From Caenibacillus caldisaponilyticus (GTDB lineage Bacteria; Bacillota; Bacilli; Bacillales; Sporolactobacillaceae), in assembly GCF_002003465.1 (NCBI RefSeq), contig NZ_BDDQ01000018.1, positions 1 to 64,000 of the forward strand: a DNA stretch of 64,000 nt, in the 5' to 3' direction. The position numbers were made by a program, and so were the translations under genes. The notes beneath the pieces are model-generated. The model did no database searches, was not told the origin of the DNA, and saw nothing but the letters and a program-made list of their open reading frames with translations. Below are positions 23,250 through 31,678 of the stretch, piece by piece (positions within the stretch are counted from its first letter, which is position 1; the number at the start of each line of letters is the position of its first letter).

Positions 23250-25267
23250 TAGGAAAACGGTTAAACGGACGTTATCAAATATTGTCGCGCATTGGTGACG
23301 GGGGGATGGCCGTCGTCTATAAAGCAAAAGACTTGATCCTGGACCGGTTGTGCGCGGTAAAGGTTTTGCGCCAGGAGTTTTCCAACGATGAAGCGTTCAT
23401 CCGCCGCTTTCGCCGGGAAGCCGAAGCGGTCGCGAGCCTTTCCCATCCCAATATCGTCAACATTTATGACATCGGCGACGAAAGCGACTTGTATTATATC
23501 GTCATGGAATACGTGGACGGCGTCACCTTAAAGGCTTACATAAAGGAATTCGCGCCGGTACCGCCGGAAAACAGCGTCTACATCTTAAAGCAGATCGCCT
23601 CGGCCATCGAACACGCTCATCAGCACGGCATCGTCCACCGCGACATTAAGCCGCAAAACATTTTGATCGACGAACACGATCGCGTAAAGGTCACCGATTT
23701 TGGGATCGCGCTCGCGACGACGGGGGCGACGATCACCTATACGAATTCCATTATCGGCAGTGCCCACTATTTGTCGCCGGAGCAGGCCAAAGGCAGCGTG
23801 GCCACCATCAAATCGGATATTTACGCCTTCGGCATCGTCATGTATGAAATGTTGACCGGGCAGCTCCCGTTTCCCGGCGAATCGCCGGTCACCGTCGCAC
23901 TTAAGCATCTGAGTGAACCTTATGTTTTGCCCCGGGACATCAACCCTTCGATTCCGCAAAGCTTGGAAAACATCATCATCCGGGCGCTGGCGAAAAATCC
24001 GGAAGATCGTTACGACACCATCGGGGACGTTTATGACGATTTAAGCACCGCGCTCGATCCGTCGCGCATCGATGAACCGAGAATCCAGCTGCTCGATGAT
24101 CACGACGCGGACGCGACAAGGATCATCCCGCCCGCCGACGACGCAGAAAAGTCCCAGCTTATCGGCACTGGCGCCTCCGTCGCTCCCCAAGCGGCGGTTG
24201 ACGACGAGAAGGAAGTCGAAAAACCGAAGAAGGAGCCCAAAAATAAAAACAAAAACAAGGGCGGCAAAAATGGCAAGAAAAAAAAGCGGGTGCTCACCGC
24301 GGTGATCGCCGCCTTGATCATCGCCATTCTCGCCGTCGCCGGCATTTTCGTGCTCCCGAAATTTTTTGCCGCCGACCACGTCAAAGTGCCGATTCTCAAG
24401 GGAAAAACGTTGGATCAAGCGCTTGAGCTCCTGGACGATCATCAGTTGAAGGCGAAAAAGAAAAACGTGACCGATGAACATGCGCCGAAAGGCATCGTCG
24501 TCGATCAGAATCCGAAAGCTGGAAAAGAAGTCTCCCCGGGCTCGACCGTGACGATTTATGTCAGCAAAGGTCCGAAAGAAGAAGAGGTGCCGGATTACAT
24601 CGGCTATTCGAAAGATGCCGTCGAGCAATTGCTGAAAGACAATAAGTATAAAGACGTGATTTGGAAGGGCGTGCCTTCGACGGATGTGCCGGAAGGCCAA
24701 ATCATCTCGCAAAAACCGGAAGCCGGCAAACAAATCGTGCCGCAGGAAACCGTTTTGGAGCTGACTTACAGCACCGGTCCTGAGACGGCCGAGGTGCCGG
24801 ACCTCACCGGCCTGTCCAAAGATGACGCCGAAAGCCGCTTGAAAGCGGCCGGTTTTGACGTCACGTTTGCCGATGGTGGCTATTCCGACAATGTGGAAAA
24901 AGATCACGTCATGAAAACCGATCCGTCCCCGGGAACGGCACTGGCCGTCGGGAAAACCGTCACGGTTTACCTTTCGAAGGGCCCAAAAGCGCAGGCGAAG
25001 ACGACCATCCAAAACATCACGGTGGCGGTTGACGGCGGCGATGGCGGGGATAAGCCCGATAAAGACGGCGTCCACGTCCAGATCTATTTCTCGGATATGA
25101 ACAACGAGCAAAAATTGTTCGCGGACGAAACGATCAAGAAAACGAAAACCTATAATCTTCCGCTCACGATTGCGCCGGGTGGGTCGGCGCGCTATCAAGT
25201 GTACGTCGACGGCCAACTCGTCCGGCAAGAGACGATCCGGTATGACGATTTGGATGGGGTGGATTAA
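23246..25267 (+). CDS. prkC: Membrane Ser/Thr protein kinase PrkC with three PASTA domains
   Basis: Senses muropeptides or lipid II outside the cell and phosphorylates cytoplasmic targets; in B. subtilis it triggers germination in response to peptidoglycan fragments. Kinase domain about 1-270: glycine loop IGDGGMAVVYKAKD, catalytic HRDIKPQNIL, DFG in TDFGIAL. A basic KKKNK-rich juxtamembrane segment precedes one transmembrane helix near 350-372. Three extracellular PASTA repeats follow (about 376-445, 446-515, 516-582), each ending SKGP or STGP, then a C-terminal beta-rich tail. 673 residues, slightly longer than B. subtilis. Overlaps prpC. Confidence 0.96.
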   Translation: MIGKRLNGRYQILSRIGDGGMAVVYKAKDLILDRLCAVKVLRQEFSNDEAFIRRFRREAEAVASLSHPNIVNIYDIGDESDLYYIVMEYVDGVTLKAYIKEFAPVPPENSVYILKQIASAIEHAHQHGIVHRDIKPQNILIDEHDRVKVTDFGIALATTGATITYTNSIIGSAHYLSPEQAKGSVATIKSDIYAFGIVMYEMLTGQLPFPGESPVTVALKHLSEPYVLPRDINPSIPQSLENIIIRALAKNPEDRYDTIGDVYDDLSTALDPSRIDEPRIQLLDDHDADATRIIPPADDAEKSQLIGTGASVAPQAAVDDEKEVEKPKKEPKNKNKNKGGKNGKKKKRVLTAVIAALIIAILAVAGIFVLPKFFAADHVKVPILKGKTLDQALELLDDHQLKAKKKNVTDEHAPKGIVVDQNPKAGKEVSPGSTVTIYVSKGPKEEEVPDYIGYSKDAVEQLLKDNKYKDVIWKGVPSTDVPEGQIISQKPEAGKQIVPQETVLELTYSTGPETAEVPDLTGLSKDDAESRLKAAGFDVTFADGGYSDNVEKDHVMKTDPSPGTALAVGKTVTVYLSKGPKAQAKTTIQNITVAVDGGDGGDKPDKDGVHVQIYFSDMNNEQKLFADETIKKTKTYNLPLTIAPGGSARYQVYVDGQLVRQETIRYDDLDGVD

Positions 25268-25268
25268 T

Positions 25269-26150
25269 TTGCCGAACGGGAAAATTATCAAAGCGCTCAG
25301 CGGATTTTATTACGTCCGGGATGGGGCGTCCGTCTTTCAATGCCGGGCGCGCGGCAATTTTCGCAAAAAGAAAATCACGCCGTTGGTTGGGGATCTGGTG
25401 GAATTCCAAGCGTCTTCCCCGACCGACGGATACATCTTGTCGATCAAACCCCGAAAGAACGCTTTGATACGCCCTCCCGTCGCCAACATCGACCAGGCTC
25501 TGCTCGTGTTTTCGGCCAAGGAGCCCGACTTTGACGACGGACTCTTGGACCGCTTTCTCGTTCACGTCGAGGCGGAGGGCATCGAGCCGGTGATCTGTCT
25601 GACCAAAATCGATTTGTTAAATGAGGAAGAGCTCGCCCGTTTCCGCGAGGTTGCCCGGGTGTACGAGGAGATCGGCTACCCGTTTTTCATGATTTCGAGC
25701 ACGGAGAAAACCGGACTGGATGCCTTGAAACCGTTGCTCAAAAATAAGACGAGTGTCGTTGCCGGACAAACCGGCGCCGGCAAATCCTCGCTTTTGAACG
25801 CTTTAAATCCGGAGCTGTCGATCCGAACCGGAGAAATTTCCGAAGCGTTGGGGCGGGGGAAGCACACGACGCGCCACGTGGAATTTTTGGAAGTGTGCGG
25901 CGGGGATGTCGCCGACACGCCTGGCTTCAGCGCATTGGAATTCGCCGGCATCGAAGCCGACGGCCTCCCGCAGTATTTTCCGGAGATGGTTCGTTTGGCT
26001 TCGTCCTGTCGTTTCCGCGGCTGCACCCATCGCGCCGAACCAGGCTGCGCGGTGAAGGAAGCGGTGGAAAACGGCGGGATATCGGAACGGAGATATCGCC
26101 ATTACTTGCAGTTTTATGAAGAAATATCATCAAGAAAGAAGCGATATTAG
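25269..26150 (+). CDS. rsgA: Small-subunit assembly GTPase RsgA (CpgA)
   Basis: A circularly permuted GTPase that matures the 30S subunit. TTG at 25269 is chosen: GGGGTGGA lies upstream and the product begins MPNGKIIKALSGFYYV like its relatives; upstream codons in the frame lie inside prkC. 293 residues: an OB fold (1-65), then G4 LTKID near 120, G1 GQTGAGKSSLLN near 165, G3 DTPGFS near 216. The C-terminal zinc-binding part has CRFRGCTH and EPGCAVKEA. It follows prkC by one base, and in B. subtilis its product is phosphorylated by PrkC. Confidence 0.95.
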   Translation: MPNGKIIKALSGFYYVRDGASVFQCRARGNFRKKKITPLVGDLVEFQASSPTDGYILSIKPRKNALIRPPVANIDQALLVFSAKEPDFDDGLLDRFLVHVEAEGIEPVICLTKIDLLNEEELARFREVARVYEEIGYPFFMISSTEKTGLDALKPLLKNKTSVVAGQTGAGKSSLLNALNPELSIRTGEISEALGRGKHTTRHVEFLEVCGGDVADTPGFSALEFAGIEADGLPQYFPEMVRLASSCRFRGCTHRAEPGCAVKEAVENGGISERRYRHYLQFYEEISSRKKRY

Positions 26151-26798
26151 ATGATCCGAATCGTTCCATCCATCTTGGCAGCCGACTTTGCAAATCTCGC
26201 CGATGAAGTGAAATCGGTCGAGAGAGCCGGAGTGGAAATGATCCATATCGATGTCATGGACGGCCACTTCGTTCCCAACATCACGATGGGGCCAAACGTC
26301 GTTTCCGCGCTGCGCCCGCGCACGCGTTGCGAATTGGACGTTCACTTGATGATCGAGGATCCCGATCGCTACATTCCGGATTTCGTCAAGGCCGGCAGCG
26401 ACCGCATCGCGGTCCATGTTGAAGCGTGCCGGCACTTGCACCGCACGCTTCAACTCATCAAAGAAAACGGCGCTCGCGCGGGCGTGGCTTTGAATCCGGC
26501 CACTCCGGTTTCTGCGATACGCCATGTTTTGCCTGATCTCGATTTTCTTTTAATCATGACCGTCAATCCGGGCTTCGGAGGGCAAGCGTTTATCCCGCAA
26601 ATGATCGAAAAAATTTCCGAAGCCAGCCGGTTGCTTAAAGAGGCTTCCCGGTTGATACCGATTGAGGTGGACGGGGGGATCAACAAGGAGACGATTCGCC
26701 ACTGTTATATCGCCGGCGCGACGGAGTTCGTCGCGGGCACGGCGATTTTCAATGAAAGCGACCGGATGCTTGCCATTGAAGAACTGCGCAGGCTATAA
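26151..26798 (+). CDS. rpe: Ribulose-phosphate 3-epimerase
   Basis: Interconverts ribulose-5-phosphate and xylulose-5-phosphate in the pentose phosphate pathway. A 215-residue TIM barrel with SILAADFANL at the N-terminus, HIDVMDGHFVPN (metal ligands) near residue 33, VNPGFGGQ near 141, and VDGGIN near 175. It begins directly after the rsgA stop, so it belongs to the prpC-prkC-rsgA unit. Confidence 0.96.
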   Translation: MIRIVPSILAADFANLADEVKSVERAGVEMIHIDVMDGHFVPNITMGPNVVSALRPRTRCELDVHLMIEDPDRYIPDFVKAGSDRIAVHVEACRHLHRTLQLIKENGARAGVALNPATPVSAIRHVLPDLDFLLIMTVNPGFGGQAFIPQMIEKISEASRLLKEASRLIPIEVDGGINKETIRHCYIAGATEFVAGTAIFNESDRMLAIEELRRL

Positions 26799-26825
26799 TG
26801 AAAATGGCAAATGAATAGCGGAAGG

Positions 26826-26920
26826 ACCACATGGGGAGTCTTTGTTAAAGGCTGAGAGGGAAGTGTAACTTCCGACCCATCGAACCTGCATCGGGATCAT
26901 GCCTGCGTAGGGATTGTGGT
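26826..26920 (+). promoter_or_regulatory. TPP riboswitch (THI box)
   Basis: The conserved aptamer elements appear in order: P1 5' strand ACCACA (26826-26831), GGGGAGTC, the CTGAGAGG core, GACCCATCGAACCTG, the helix ending ATCATGCCTGCGTAGGGA, and the P1 3' strand TGTGGT (26915-26920). Binding of thiamine pyrophosphate should stop transcription at the terminator that follows at 26943. It precedes thiT and thiN, which take up and activate thiamine. Confidence 0.95.
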
Positions 26921-26942
26921 GTACGAAATGTTGGAGGGACGA

Positions 26943-26981
26943 CAGTCGTATGCCCAGCGCGGCATGCGGCTGTTTTCTTTT
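26943..26981 (+). terminator. Riboswitch-controlled terminator
   Basis: A 12-bp stem (CAGTCGTATGCC with GGCATGCGGCTG, two G-U pairs, six-base loop) is followed by TTTTCTTTT. Its position between aptamer and thiT start identifies it as the expression platform of the TPP riboswitch. Confidence 0.88.
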
Positions 26982-27027
26982 GCGCGGACGAAAAGAGAAC
27001 GTCCGCAAAAACAGGGGGGAATGGTTC

Positions 27028-27582
27028 ATGTCTCAACGCGAACGCACGTTAATCCTCGTCGAAGGGGCGCTGGTCGTTGCCCTCGGCGCGCTCTTGAACC
27101 TCGTCAAATTCAGCGGGCCGTGGGCCGCGGGCGGTTCGGTTTCGCTGGAAATGGTGCCGATCATCGTTTTCAGCTTGCGCCGCGGCATGGCTTGGGGAAT
27201 GTTTGCCGGATTTGTGTACGGCATCGTCAATTTTATCATGGGCCCTTATTTTATGAATATCATCCAATTTCTGTTGGATTACGGGCTGGCCTTTTTGTTG
27301 GTCGGCACGGCGGCGATCGCCCGGATCAAAGCCGATGAGACTAAGGCCAAAACGATGTTTATGGCCGGATTGGGGACCGTCGTCGCCGGCGTGATGCGCT
27401 TTCTCAGCCATTACGTCTCGGGCATCGTTTTCTATGCCTCCAATGCCCCGCACGGGCAGCCGGTCGCGCTTTACTCTTTAATTTACAACGGCACTTACAT
27501 GGGGCCGAGCGTCGTCGCCGATTTGATCGTCATTTTAATATTGGCCGCGATCATGCCGAATATGCTCACAAGGCGGTCCTAG
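27028..27582 (+). CDS. thiT: ECF thiamine transporter substrate-binding subunit ThiT
   Basis: The S component of an energy-coupling-factor importer for thiamine; it works with shared ATPase and EcfT subunits encoded elsewhere. 184 residues with about six hydrophobic helices. Family residues are visible in SVSLEMVPIIVFSLRRG near residue 37 and FLSHYVSGIVFYA in the C-terminal half. ATG at 27028 follows GGGGGGA by seven bases. The TPP riboswitch upstream confirms the vitamin specificity. thiN follows two bases after its stop. Confidence 0.93.
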   Translation: MSQRERTLILVEGALVVALGALLNLVKFSGPWAAGGSVSLEMVPIIVFSLRRGMAWGMFAGFVYGIVNFIMGPYFMNIIQFLLDYGLAFLLVGTAAIARIKADETKAKTMFMAGLGTVVAGVMRFLSHYVSGIVFYASNAPHGQPVALYSLIYNGTYMGPSVVADLIVILILAAIMPNMLTRRS

Positions 27583-27584
27583 CG

Positions 27585-28232
27585 ATGGACTATGCCATCC
27601 TTGCGGGAGGTCCTCCCGCTCATTTGCCGGATTTGACGCATCCGCGTTTTGCGAATGTCCGCTGGGTCGGTGTCGACCGCGGCGCCTTTCGCCTGATGCA
27701 ACGCGGCATCCGCCCCGTTAAGGCGTTCGGCGACTTTGATTCGATCAGCGCGGACGAACGCGCCTTTTTGCAGGCCCGCGGCCTTGACCTTGCGGTGTTC
27801 CCCGCCGAAAAAGATAAAACCGATTTGGAAATCGCCGTCGATTGGGTTTTGACGCAAAAGCCCGAGCGATGCTGGATCGTCGGGGCGACCGGCGGGCGTT
27901 TGGATCATACCCTAATGAACGTCCAACTCCTTCTCAAAGCGGTGCGTTCTCGGACGGAAATGTTTTTGATCGACGCGCAAAATATCGCCGCCGTTTTACC
28001 GCCCGGCACATATGATGTGCCGCGGAGCGACGATCACCCTTACCTTTCCTTCATCGCCTTGACGCCGAAAGCGAGCGGCCTCTCGCTGTCGGGGGTCAAA
28101 TATCCGCTCGACGATGCGGAGCTGACATGGGGATCCTCCCTTTGCATCAGCAACGAATGGACGGCGGAGACGGCCAAGGTCATCGTCGGCCAAGGCATCG
28201 TTCTCATGGTGCAAAGCAAGGACGCCGGTTGA
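27585..28232 (+). CDS. thiN: Thiamine pyrophosphokinase
   Basis: Converts thiamine to thiamine pyrophosphate with ATP. 215 residues: GVDRGAFRLMQ near residue 28, FGDFDSIS near 47, KDKTDLEIA near 75 and ATGGRLDHT near 103, the conserved TPK blocks. Pairing with thiT under a TPP riboswitch forms a salvage module: import, then activation, switched off by the end product. It ends before the sporulation gene spoVM. The B. subtilis counterpart (YloS) is not preceded by thiT, so this arrangement differs. Confidence 0.94.
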   Translation: MDYAILAGGPPAHLPDLTHPRFANVRWVGVDRGAFRLMQRGIRPVKAFGDFDSISADERAFLQARGLDLAVFPAEKDKTDLEIAVDWVLTQKPERCWIVGATGGRLDHTLMNVQLLLKAVRSRTEMFLIDAQNIAAVLPPGTYDVPRSDDHPYLSFIALTPKASGLSLSGVKYPLDDAELTWGSSLCISNEWTAETAKVIVGQGIVLMVQSKDAG

Positions 28233-28256
28233 GCGAAAAACACGGGCGATGTGGTA

Positions 28257-28283
28257 CTATTTTAGATTCCGTGAATATACTAT
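28257..28283 (+). promoter_or_regulatory. Putative sigma-E promoter of spoVM
   Basis: CTATTT (28257-28262) resembles the sigma-E -35 element ATATTT. TATACTAT (28276-28283) resembles the -10 CATACAAT/CATACTAT. The spacing is 13 bases. spoVM is known to be transcribed by mother-cell sigma-E in B. subtilis. Assignment rests on motif likeness only. Confidence 0.45.
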
Positions 28284-28351
28284 ATTAATAAGAATCGCGT
28301 CTTTTATAGGATTATAGAAGGAGACACGGGGCATCGCAAGGAGGAGTATCG

Positions 28352-28429
28352 ATGAAGTTTTATACGATCAAGCTGCCGAGGTTCCTCGGCGGTTTCATCA
28401 GGGCGATTTTGGGTCTGCGAAAAGGATAA
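28352..28429 (+). CDS. spoVM: Stage V sporulation peptide SpoVM
   Basis: A 25-residue amphipathic peptide that binds the convex surface of the forespore membrane and anchors SpoIVA for coat assembly. The translation MKFYTIKLPRFLGGFIRAIL followed by GLRKG is unmistakably close to the 26-residue B. subtilis SpoVM, including Pro9. AAGGAGGAG stands seven bases before the ATG. It sits between thiN and the convergent rpmB, as in B. subtilis. It shows that the host lineage forms endospores. Confidence 0.97.
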   Translation: MKFYTIKLPRFLGGFIRAILGLRKG

Positions 28430-28432
28430 TAC

Positions 28433-28460
28433 AAAAAAGCACCGTCAAGGGTGCTTTTTT
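28433..28460. terminator. Bidirectional terminator shared by spoVM and rpmB
   Basis: AAAAAAGCACC and GGGTGCTTTTTT form an 11-bp stem around a five-base loop. It gives a T-tract on both strands and serves the two convergent genes. Confidence 0.9.
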
Positions 28461-28461
28461 G

Positions 28462-28650
28462 TTAAACGCGTTCCACTTTTCCGGCTTTTAAAGCTTTGGT
28501 GGACACGTACACGCGTTTCGGCTTGCCGTCAACGAGAATGCGGACTCTTTGGAGATTCGGCTTGAATTTGCGCTTGGATTTATTTTCCGCAAAAGAACGG
28601 TTTTGACCGAACTTCGTCGTTTTACCGGTAACGTAACATTTTTTTCCCAA
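28462..28650 (-). CDS. rpmB: 50S ribosomal protein L28
   Basis: 62 residues; the C-terminal half [20 protein letters not shown] is typical L28. It starts with TTG at 28650, with an AAGGAGG RBS on the minus strand nine bases upstream. The only cysteine is Cys5 (KKCYVTGK), so this is not the zinc-ribbon form. The gene is monocistronic, with its own promoter upstream and a shared terminator downstream. Confidence 0.96.
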   Translation of the reverse strand: MGKKCYVTGKTTKFGQNRSFAENKSKRKFKPNLQRVRILVDGKPKRVYVSTKALKAGKVERV

Positions 28651-28716
28651 TGTCCTGACCTCCTTACACGACGGATAATCCGTTCCGTTCGATCATTTCA
28701 AAACAAATACGCGAGT

Positions 28717-28745
28717 ATTATACCACTGATGGGCGCGCCTTACAA
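28717..28745 (-). promoter_or_regulatory. Sigma-A promoter of rpmB
   Basis: Read on the minus strand: TTGTAA, a 17-base spacer, then TATAAT, a near-consensus vegetative promoter. It is oriented toward rpmB with a leader of about 60 bases. Confidence 0.75.
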
Positions 28746-28870
28746 GGCATCGATCCGATTTTCGCCGGGGACCGCCTCTTTTCGTCCGGTCGCATGCCCC
28801 CACCGGCTTTTAATACCCATTTGATTATAGTAAAATAGCGTTAGTGACCATAAAGAAAGGATGGACCTCA

Positions 28871-29233
28871 GTGGCCATAGAAATGAAAACCGATTACGGC
28901 GTTATAGATGTGACCGACCACGTCATTGCCACCATTGCCGGCGGTGCCGCCGTCGATTGTTACGGGATTGTCGGTATGGCGTCGCAACGGCAAATCAAGG
29001 ATGGATTGTCCGAATTGCTCGGAAAGGAGAACCTGAGCCGCGGCGTCGTCGTACGCCATGAAGACGGTGAGGTCATCATCGATTTGTACATCGTCGTCAG
29101 CTACGGAACGAAAATTTCCGAAGTTGCCCACAATGTGCAAACCAAGGTCAAATACACGTTGGACAAGATGCTCGGGATCGAAGTGGATGCCATCAACATC
29201 TATGTCCAAGGCGTGCGTTTGACGAACGAGTGA
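28871..29233 (+). CDS. Asp23/Gls24 family envelope stress protein (YloU)
   Basis: A 120-residue Asp23-fold protein nearly always located next to fakA. Seen: YGVIDVTDHVIATIAGGAA, VDCYGIVGMAS, and VSYGTKISEVAHNVQTKVKY, closely matching B. subtilis YloU. The GTG at 28871 is chosen for its AAAGGATGG RBS; an in-frame ATG/TTG further up lacks support. In Staphylococcus, Asp23 proteins line the membrane; the role of this copy next to fatty-acid kinase is unknown. Confidence 0.92.
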   Translation: MAIEMKTDYGVIDVTDHVIATIAGGAAVDCYGIVGMASQRQIKDGLSELLGKENLSRGVVVRHEDGEVIIDLYIVVSYGTKISEVAHNVQTKVKYTLDKMLGIEVDAINIYVQGVRLTNE

Positions 29234-29249
29234 TCCGGGAGGAAAAAGG

Positions 29250-30944
29250 GTGGAAAGCATCAAGATCAATGCATTGACATTTATGGATATGCTCGAACAA
29301 GGGTCGGAGTCGATCACCGCCCAATCCGGATCGATCAACGCCTTGAACGTGTTTCCGGTTCCCGACGGGGATACCGGAACGAATATGGCGTTGACCATGC
29401 AGTCGGGCGTTCGGCAATTGCGGACGGAAAAGGCACTGAACGAGGTCGGACAGGTCGCCGCGGTCTTCGCCAAAGGGTTGCTCATGGGCGCACGCGGCAA
29501 CTCGGGCGTCATTTTGTCCCAATTGTTTCGGGGCATCGCGAAAGCGTTGGAACACGAAAAGGGATTGGACGCTAAAACGTGGGCCGAAGCGCTTCAAAGC
29601 GGAACAGAAACCGCTTACAAAGCGGTGATGAAGCCGGTAGAAGGGACGATCTTGACGGTTGCCCGGGAAGCGGCCCGCGCGGCTGTGAAAAGGGCGAGAA
29701 AAACCGATGACCTTGTGGAGGTTACGGAAGCCGCCTTGGCCGCTGCGAAAACGGCACTGGAGGCGACGCCCAAACTTCTGCCGTTGTTAAAGGAAGCGGG
29801 AGTCGTCGACTCCGGCGGGAGCGGGCTCGTCGCCATTTTTGAAGGCATGCTCGCCGCCCTCAAGGGCGAAACACCGGCGCGCCCCCGCACGGATGCCCAA
29901 GGCGATCTTTCCGCGGTTCACCGTCCCCAGGAAGTGATGAGGACCGAAGAGATCCGCTACGGTTACTGTACGGAATTCATCGTCCGTCTCAACCATCCGG
30001 AACGTTTTGATCTCGACGCCTTTCGCCTTCGCTTGTCCCGCGACGGCGACTCCATATTGGCCGTGCGCGACGAAGAACTTTTGAAAGTGCACATCCATAC
30101 GGAAAAACCCGGTGAGATGTTGACGCTCGGCCAAGCGCATGGCGAACTCGTTAAAATAAAAATCGAAAACATGAGGGAACAGCACGGGCAATTGGTGAAC
30201 GACAGCCGGACGGTTACGGGCGCCCATGGCTCTGAAGCGAACGAAGACGGCAAGAATGCCGCGGCGCAGGACGGCGACGGCGGCGATTTGGAAATCGGCA
30301 TCGTCGCCGTCGCCTCCGGAAAAGGTTTGGAGGCGTTGTTTAAAGACGCCGGGGCGACGGTCGTCTTGGCGGGCGGTCAAACCATGAATCCGAGCACGGA
30401 AGACATCCTCACCGCCATTCAAAAGACCAAAGCGAAACAAGCGATCGTCCTGCCGAACAACGGCAACATCATCATGGCCGCCAAACAGGCGGCCGAAGTG
30501 GCGGAAATTCCGACGGTCGTCGTGGAAACGAAGTCGATTCCCGCGGGCCTTTCCGCTTTGTTCAGCTTCAATCCCGAGGCGGATTTGCAGGAAAATGCCG
30601 AGCGGATGACGGCCGCCGCCCAACGGGTCAAATCCGGCCAAGTGACGCAAGCTGTTCGCGACACGACCGTCGACGGCACGGCGGTCAAAAAAGGCGATTT
30701 CATCGGCATTTTTGAAAAAAAGATCGTCACGAACGATCCGGAGCGCGCGCGAACGGCGGAAAAATTGCTGAATAAAATGGTCGATGAACAGGATGAACTC
30801 GTGACGATCATCTACGGTGAAGCGGTGAATCGCGAGGAAGCCGACAAATTGGCCCAAAGCGTCCGCCGATTGAATGAAGATCTCGAAGTCGACGTCCAAG
30901 ATGGCGGACAACCCGTTTTCGATTATTTGATCGCGGTGGAATGA
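29250..30944 (+). CDS. fakA: Fatty acid kinase catalytic subunit FakA
   Basis: Phosphorylates exogenous fatty acids held by FakB (DegV-family) proteins for entry into phospholipid synthesis via PlsX/PlsY. 564 residues. The N-terminal DhaL/DAK2 nucleotide domain (1-200) has VFPVPDGDTGTNMALTM, KGLLMGARGNSGVILSQ, and VVDSGGSGLVAIFEGM. The middle and C-terminal domains contain YCTEFIVRL and IVLPNNGNIIMAAKQAA. GTG at 29250 follows GGGAGGAAAA. A FakB gene is not in the window. Confidence 0.93.
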   Translation: MESIKINALTFMDMLEQGSESITAQSGSINALNVFPVPDGDTGTNMALTMQSGVRQLRTEKALNEVGQVAAVFAKGLLMGARGNSGVILSQLFRGIAKALEHEKGLDAKTWAEALQSGTETAYKAVMKPVEGTILTVAREAARAAVKRARKTDDLVEVTEAALAAAKTALEATPKLLPLLKEAGVVDSGGSGLVAIFEGMLAALKGETPARPRTDAQGDLSAVHRPQEVMRTEEIRYGYCTEFIVRLNHPERFDLDAFRLRLSRDGDSILAVRDEELLKVHIHTEKPGEMLTLGQAHGELVKIKIENMREQHGQLVNDSRTVTGAHGSEANEDGKNAAAQDGDGGDLEIGIVAVASGKGLEALFKDAGATVVLAGGQTMNPSTEDILTAIQKTKAKQAIVLPNNGNIIMAAKQAAEVAEIPTVVVETKSIPAGLSALFSFNPEADLQENAERMTAAAQRVKSGQVTQAVRDTTVDGTAVKKGDFIGIFEKKIVTNDPERARTAEKLLNKMVDEQDELVTIIYGEAVNREEADKLAQSVRRLNEDLEVDVQDGGQPVFDYLIAVE

Positions 30945-30962
30945 TGGCGAAGGAGGAAAACG

Positions 30963-31622
30963 ATGAAATATCGGAGCGTTTTTGATATTATCGGTCCCGT
31001 CATGATCGGCCCTTCCAGCTCCCACACGGCCGGGGCGGCGCGCATCGGCCGGATCGCCCGCCACATCTTTGGTGAACAGCCCGAACGGGTGACGATTCAT
31101 CTTTACGGGTCCTTTGCCAAAACTTATAAAGGCCACGGCACCGACGTCGCGCTCGTCGGCGGTTTGCTCGATTACGATACCCATGACCAAAGGATCGTGG
31201 ACGCGCTGCAAAACGCTGAGAAGGCCGGCATGCAGGTGACGTTCGTTCCGGACGACGAAGAGCCCGAACATCCGAACACCGCGCGCTTGATTTTGGAAAA
31301 AGGCGACGATCGCATGGAAGTCGTCGGCGTTTCGATCGGCGGCGGGAAGATCATGATCACGGAGTTAAACGGCTATCCGCTCAAGCTCACCGGAAACCAG
31401 CCGGCCATTTTCGTCGTCCATCATGATCGACACGGTGCGGTTGCCGCGGTGGCGACGGTGCTTGCCCGTCACGAAATCAACATTTCTTACATGGAAGTGT
31501 CGCGCCGGAAAAAAGGGCAGACGGCTCTCATGGTCATCGAAACCGATCAGCCGGTCAACGCCCGCGTGGCCGATGAAATATCCCGCCTGCCGAACATGTT
31601 AAAGGTCGCCACCTTGGATTGA
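30963..31622 (+). CDS. sdaAB: L-serine dehydratase, beta subunit
   Basis: One half of the iron-sulfur serine dehydratase that converts serine to pyruvate and ammonia. 219 residues: the N-terminal PSSSHTAGAARIG block near residue 17, YGSFAKTYKGHGTDVA near 46, and a C-terminal ACT-like domain (about 150-219, starting PAIFVVHHDRHG). GAAGGAGG precedes the ATG. It is paired with sdaAA 56 bases downstream. Confidence 0.95.
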   Translation: MKYRSVFDIIGPVMIGPSSSHTAGAARIGRIARHIFGEQPERVTIHLYGSFAKTYKGHGTDVALVGGLLDYDTHDQRIVDALQNAEKAGMQVTFVPDDEEPEHPNTARLILEKGDDRMEVVGVSIGGGKIMITELNGYPLKLTGNQPAIFVVHHDRHGAVAAVATVLARHEINISYMEVSRRKKGQTALMVIETDQPVNARVADEISRLPNMLKVATLD

Positions 31623-31678
31623 CCGGCAAATTTGAGCGCGCCGGCAGGTCGTGTACTGCGCATAAAGGAGGAGGAGCC

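Noticed and set aside
24560-24990. Internal repeats in prkC considered as a DNA repeat element
   Set aside because: The periodicity is at protein level and corresponds to the three PASTA domains.
24041-25291. 416-codon open frame on the minus strand opposite prkC
   Set aside because: It mirrors the PASTA repeats and juxtamembrane region of PrkC; no independent start signal or domain.
29787-31271. 494-codon open frame on the minus strand opposite fakA/sdaAB
   Set aside because: It lies antisense to two well-supported genes and has shadow-like composition.
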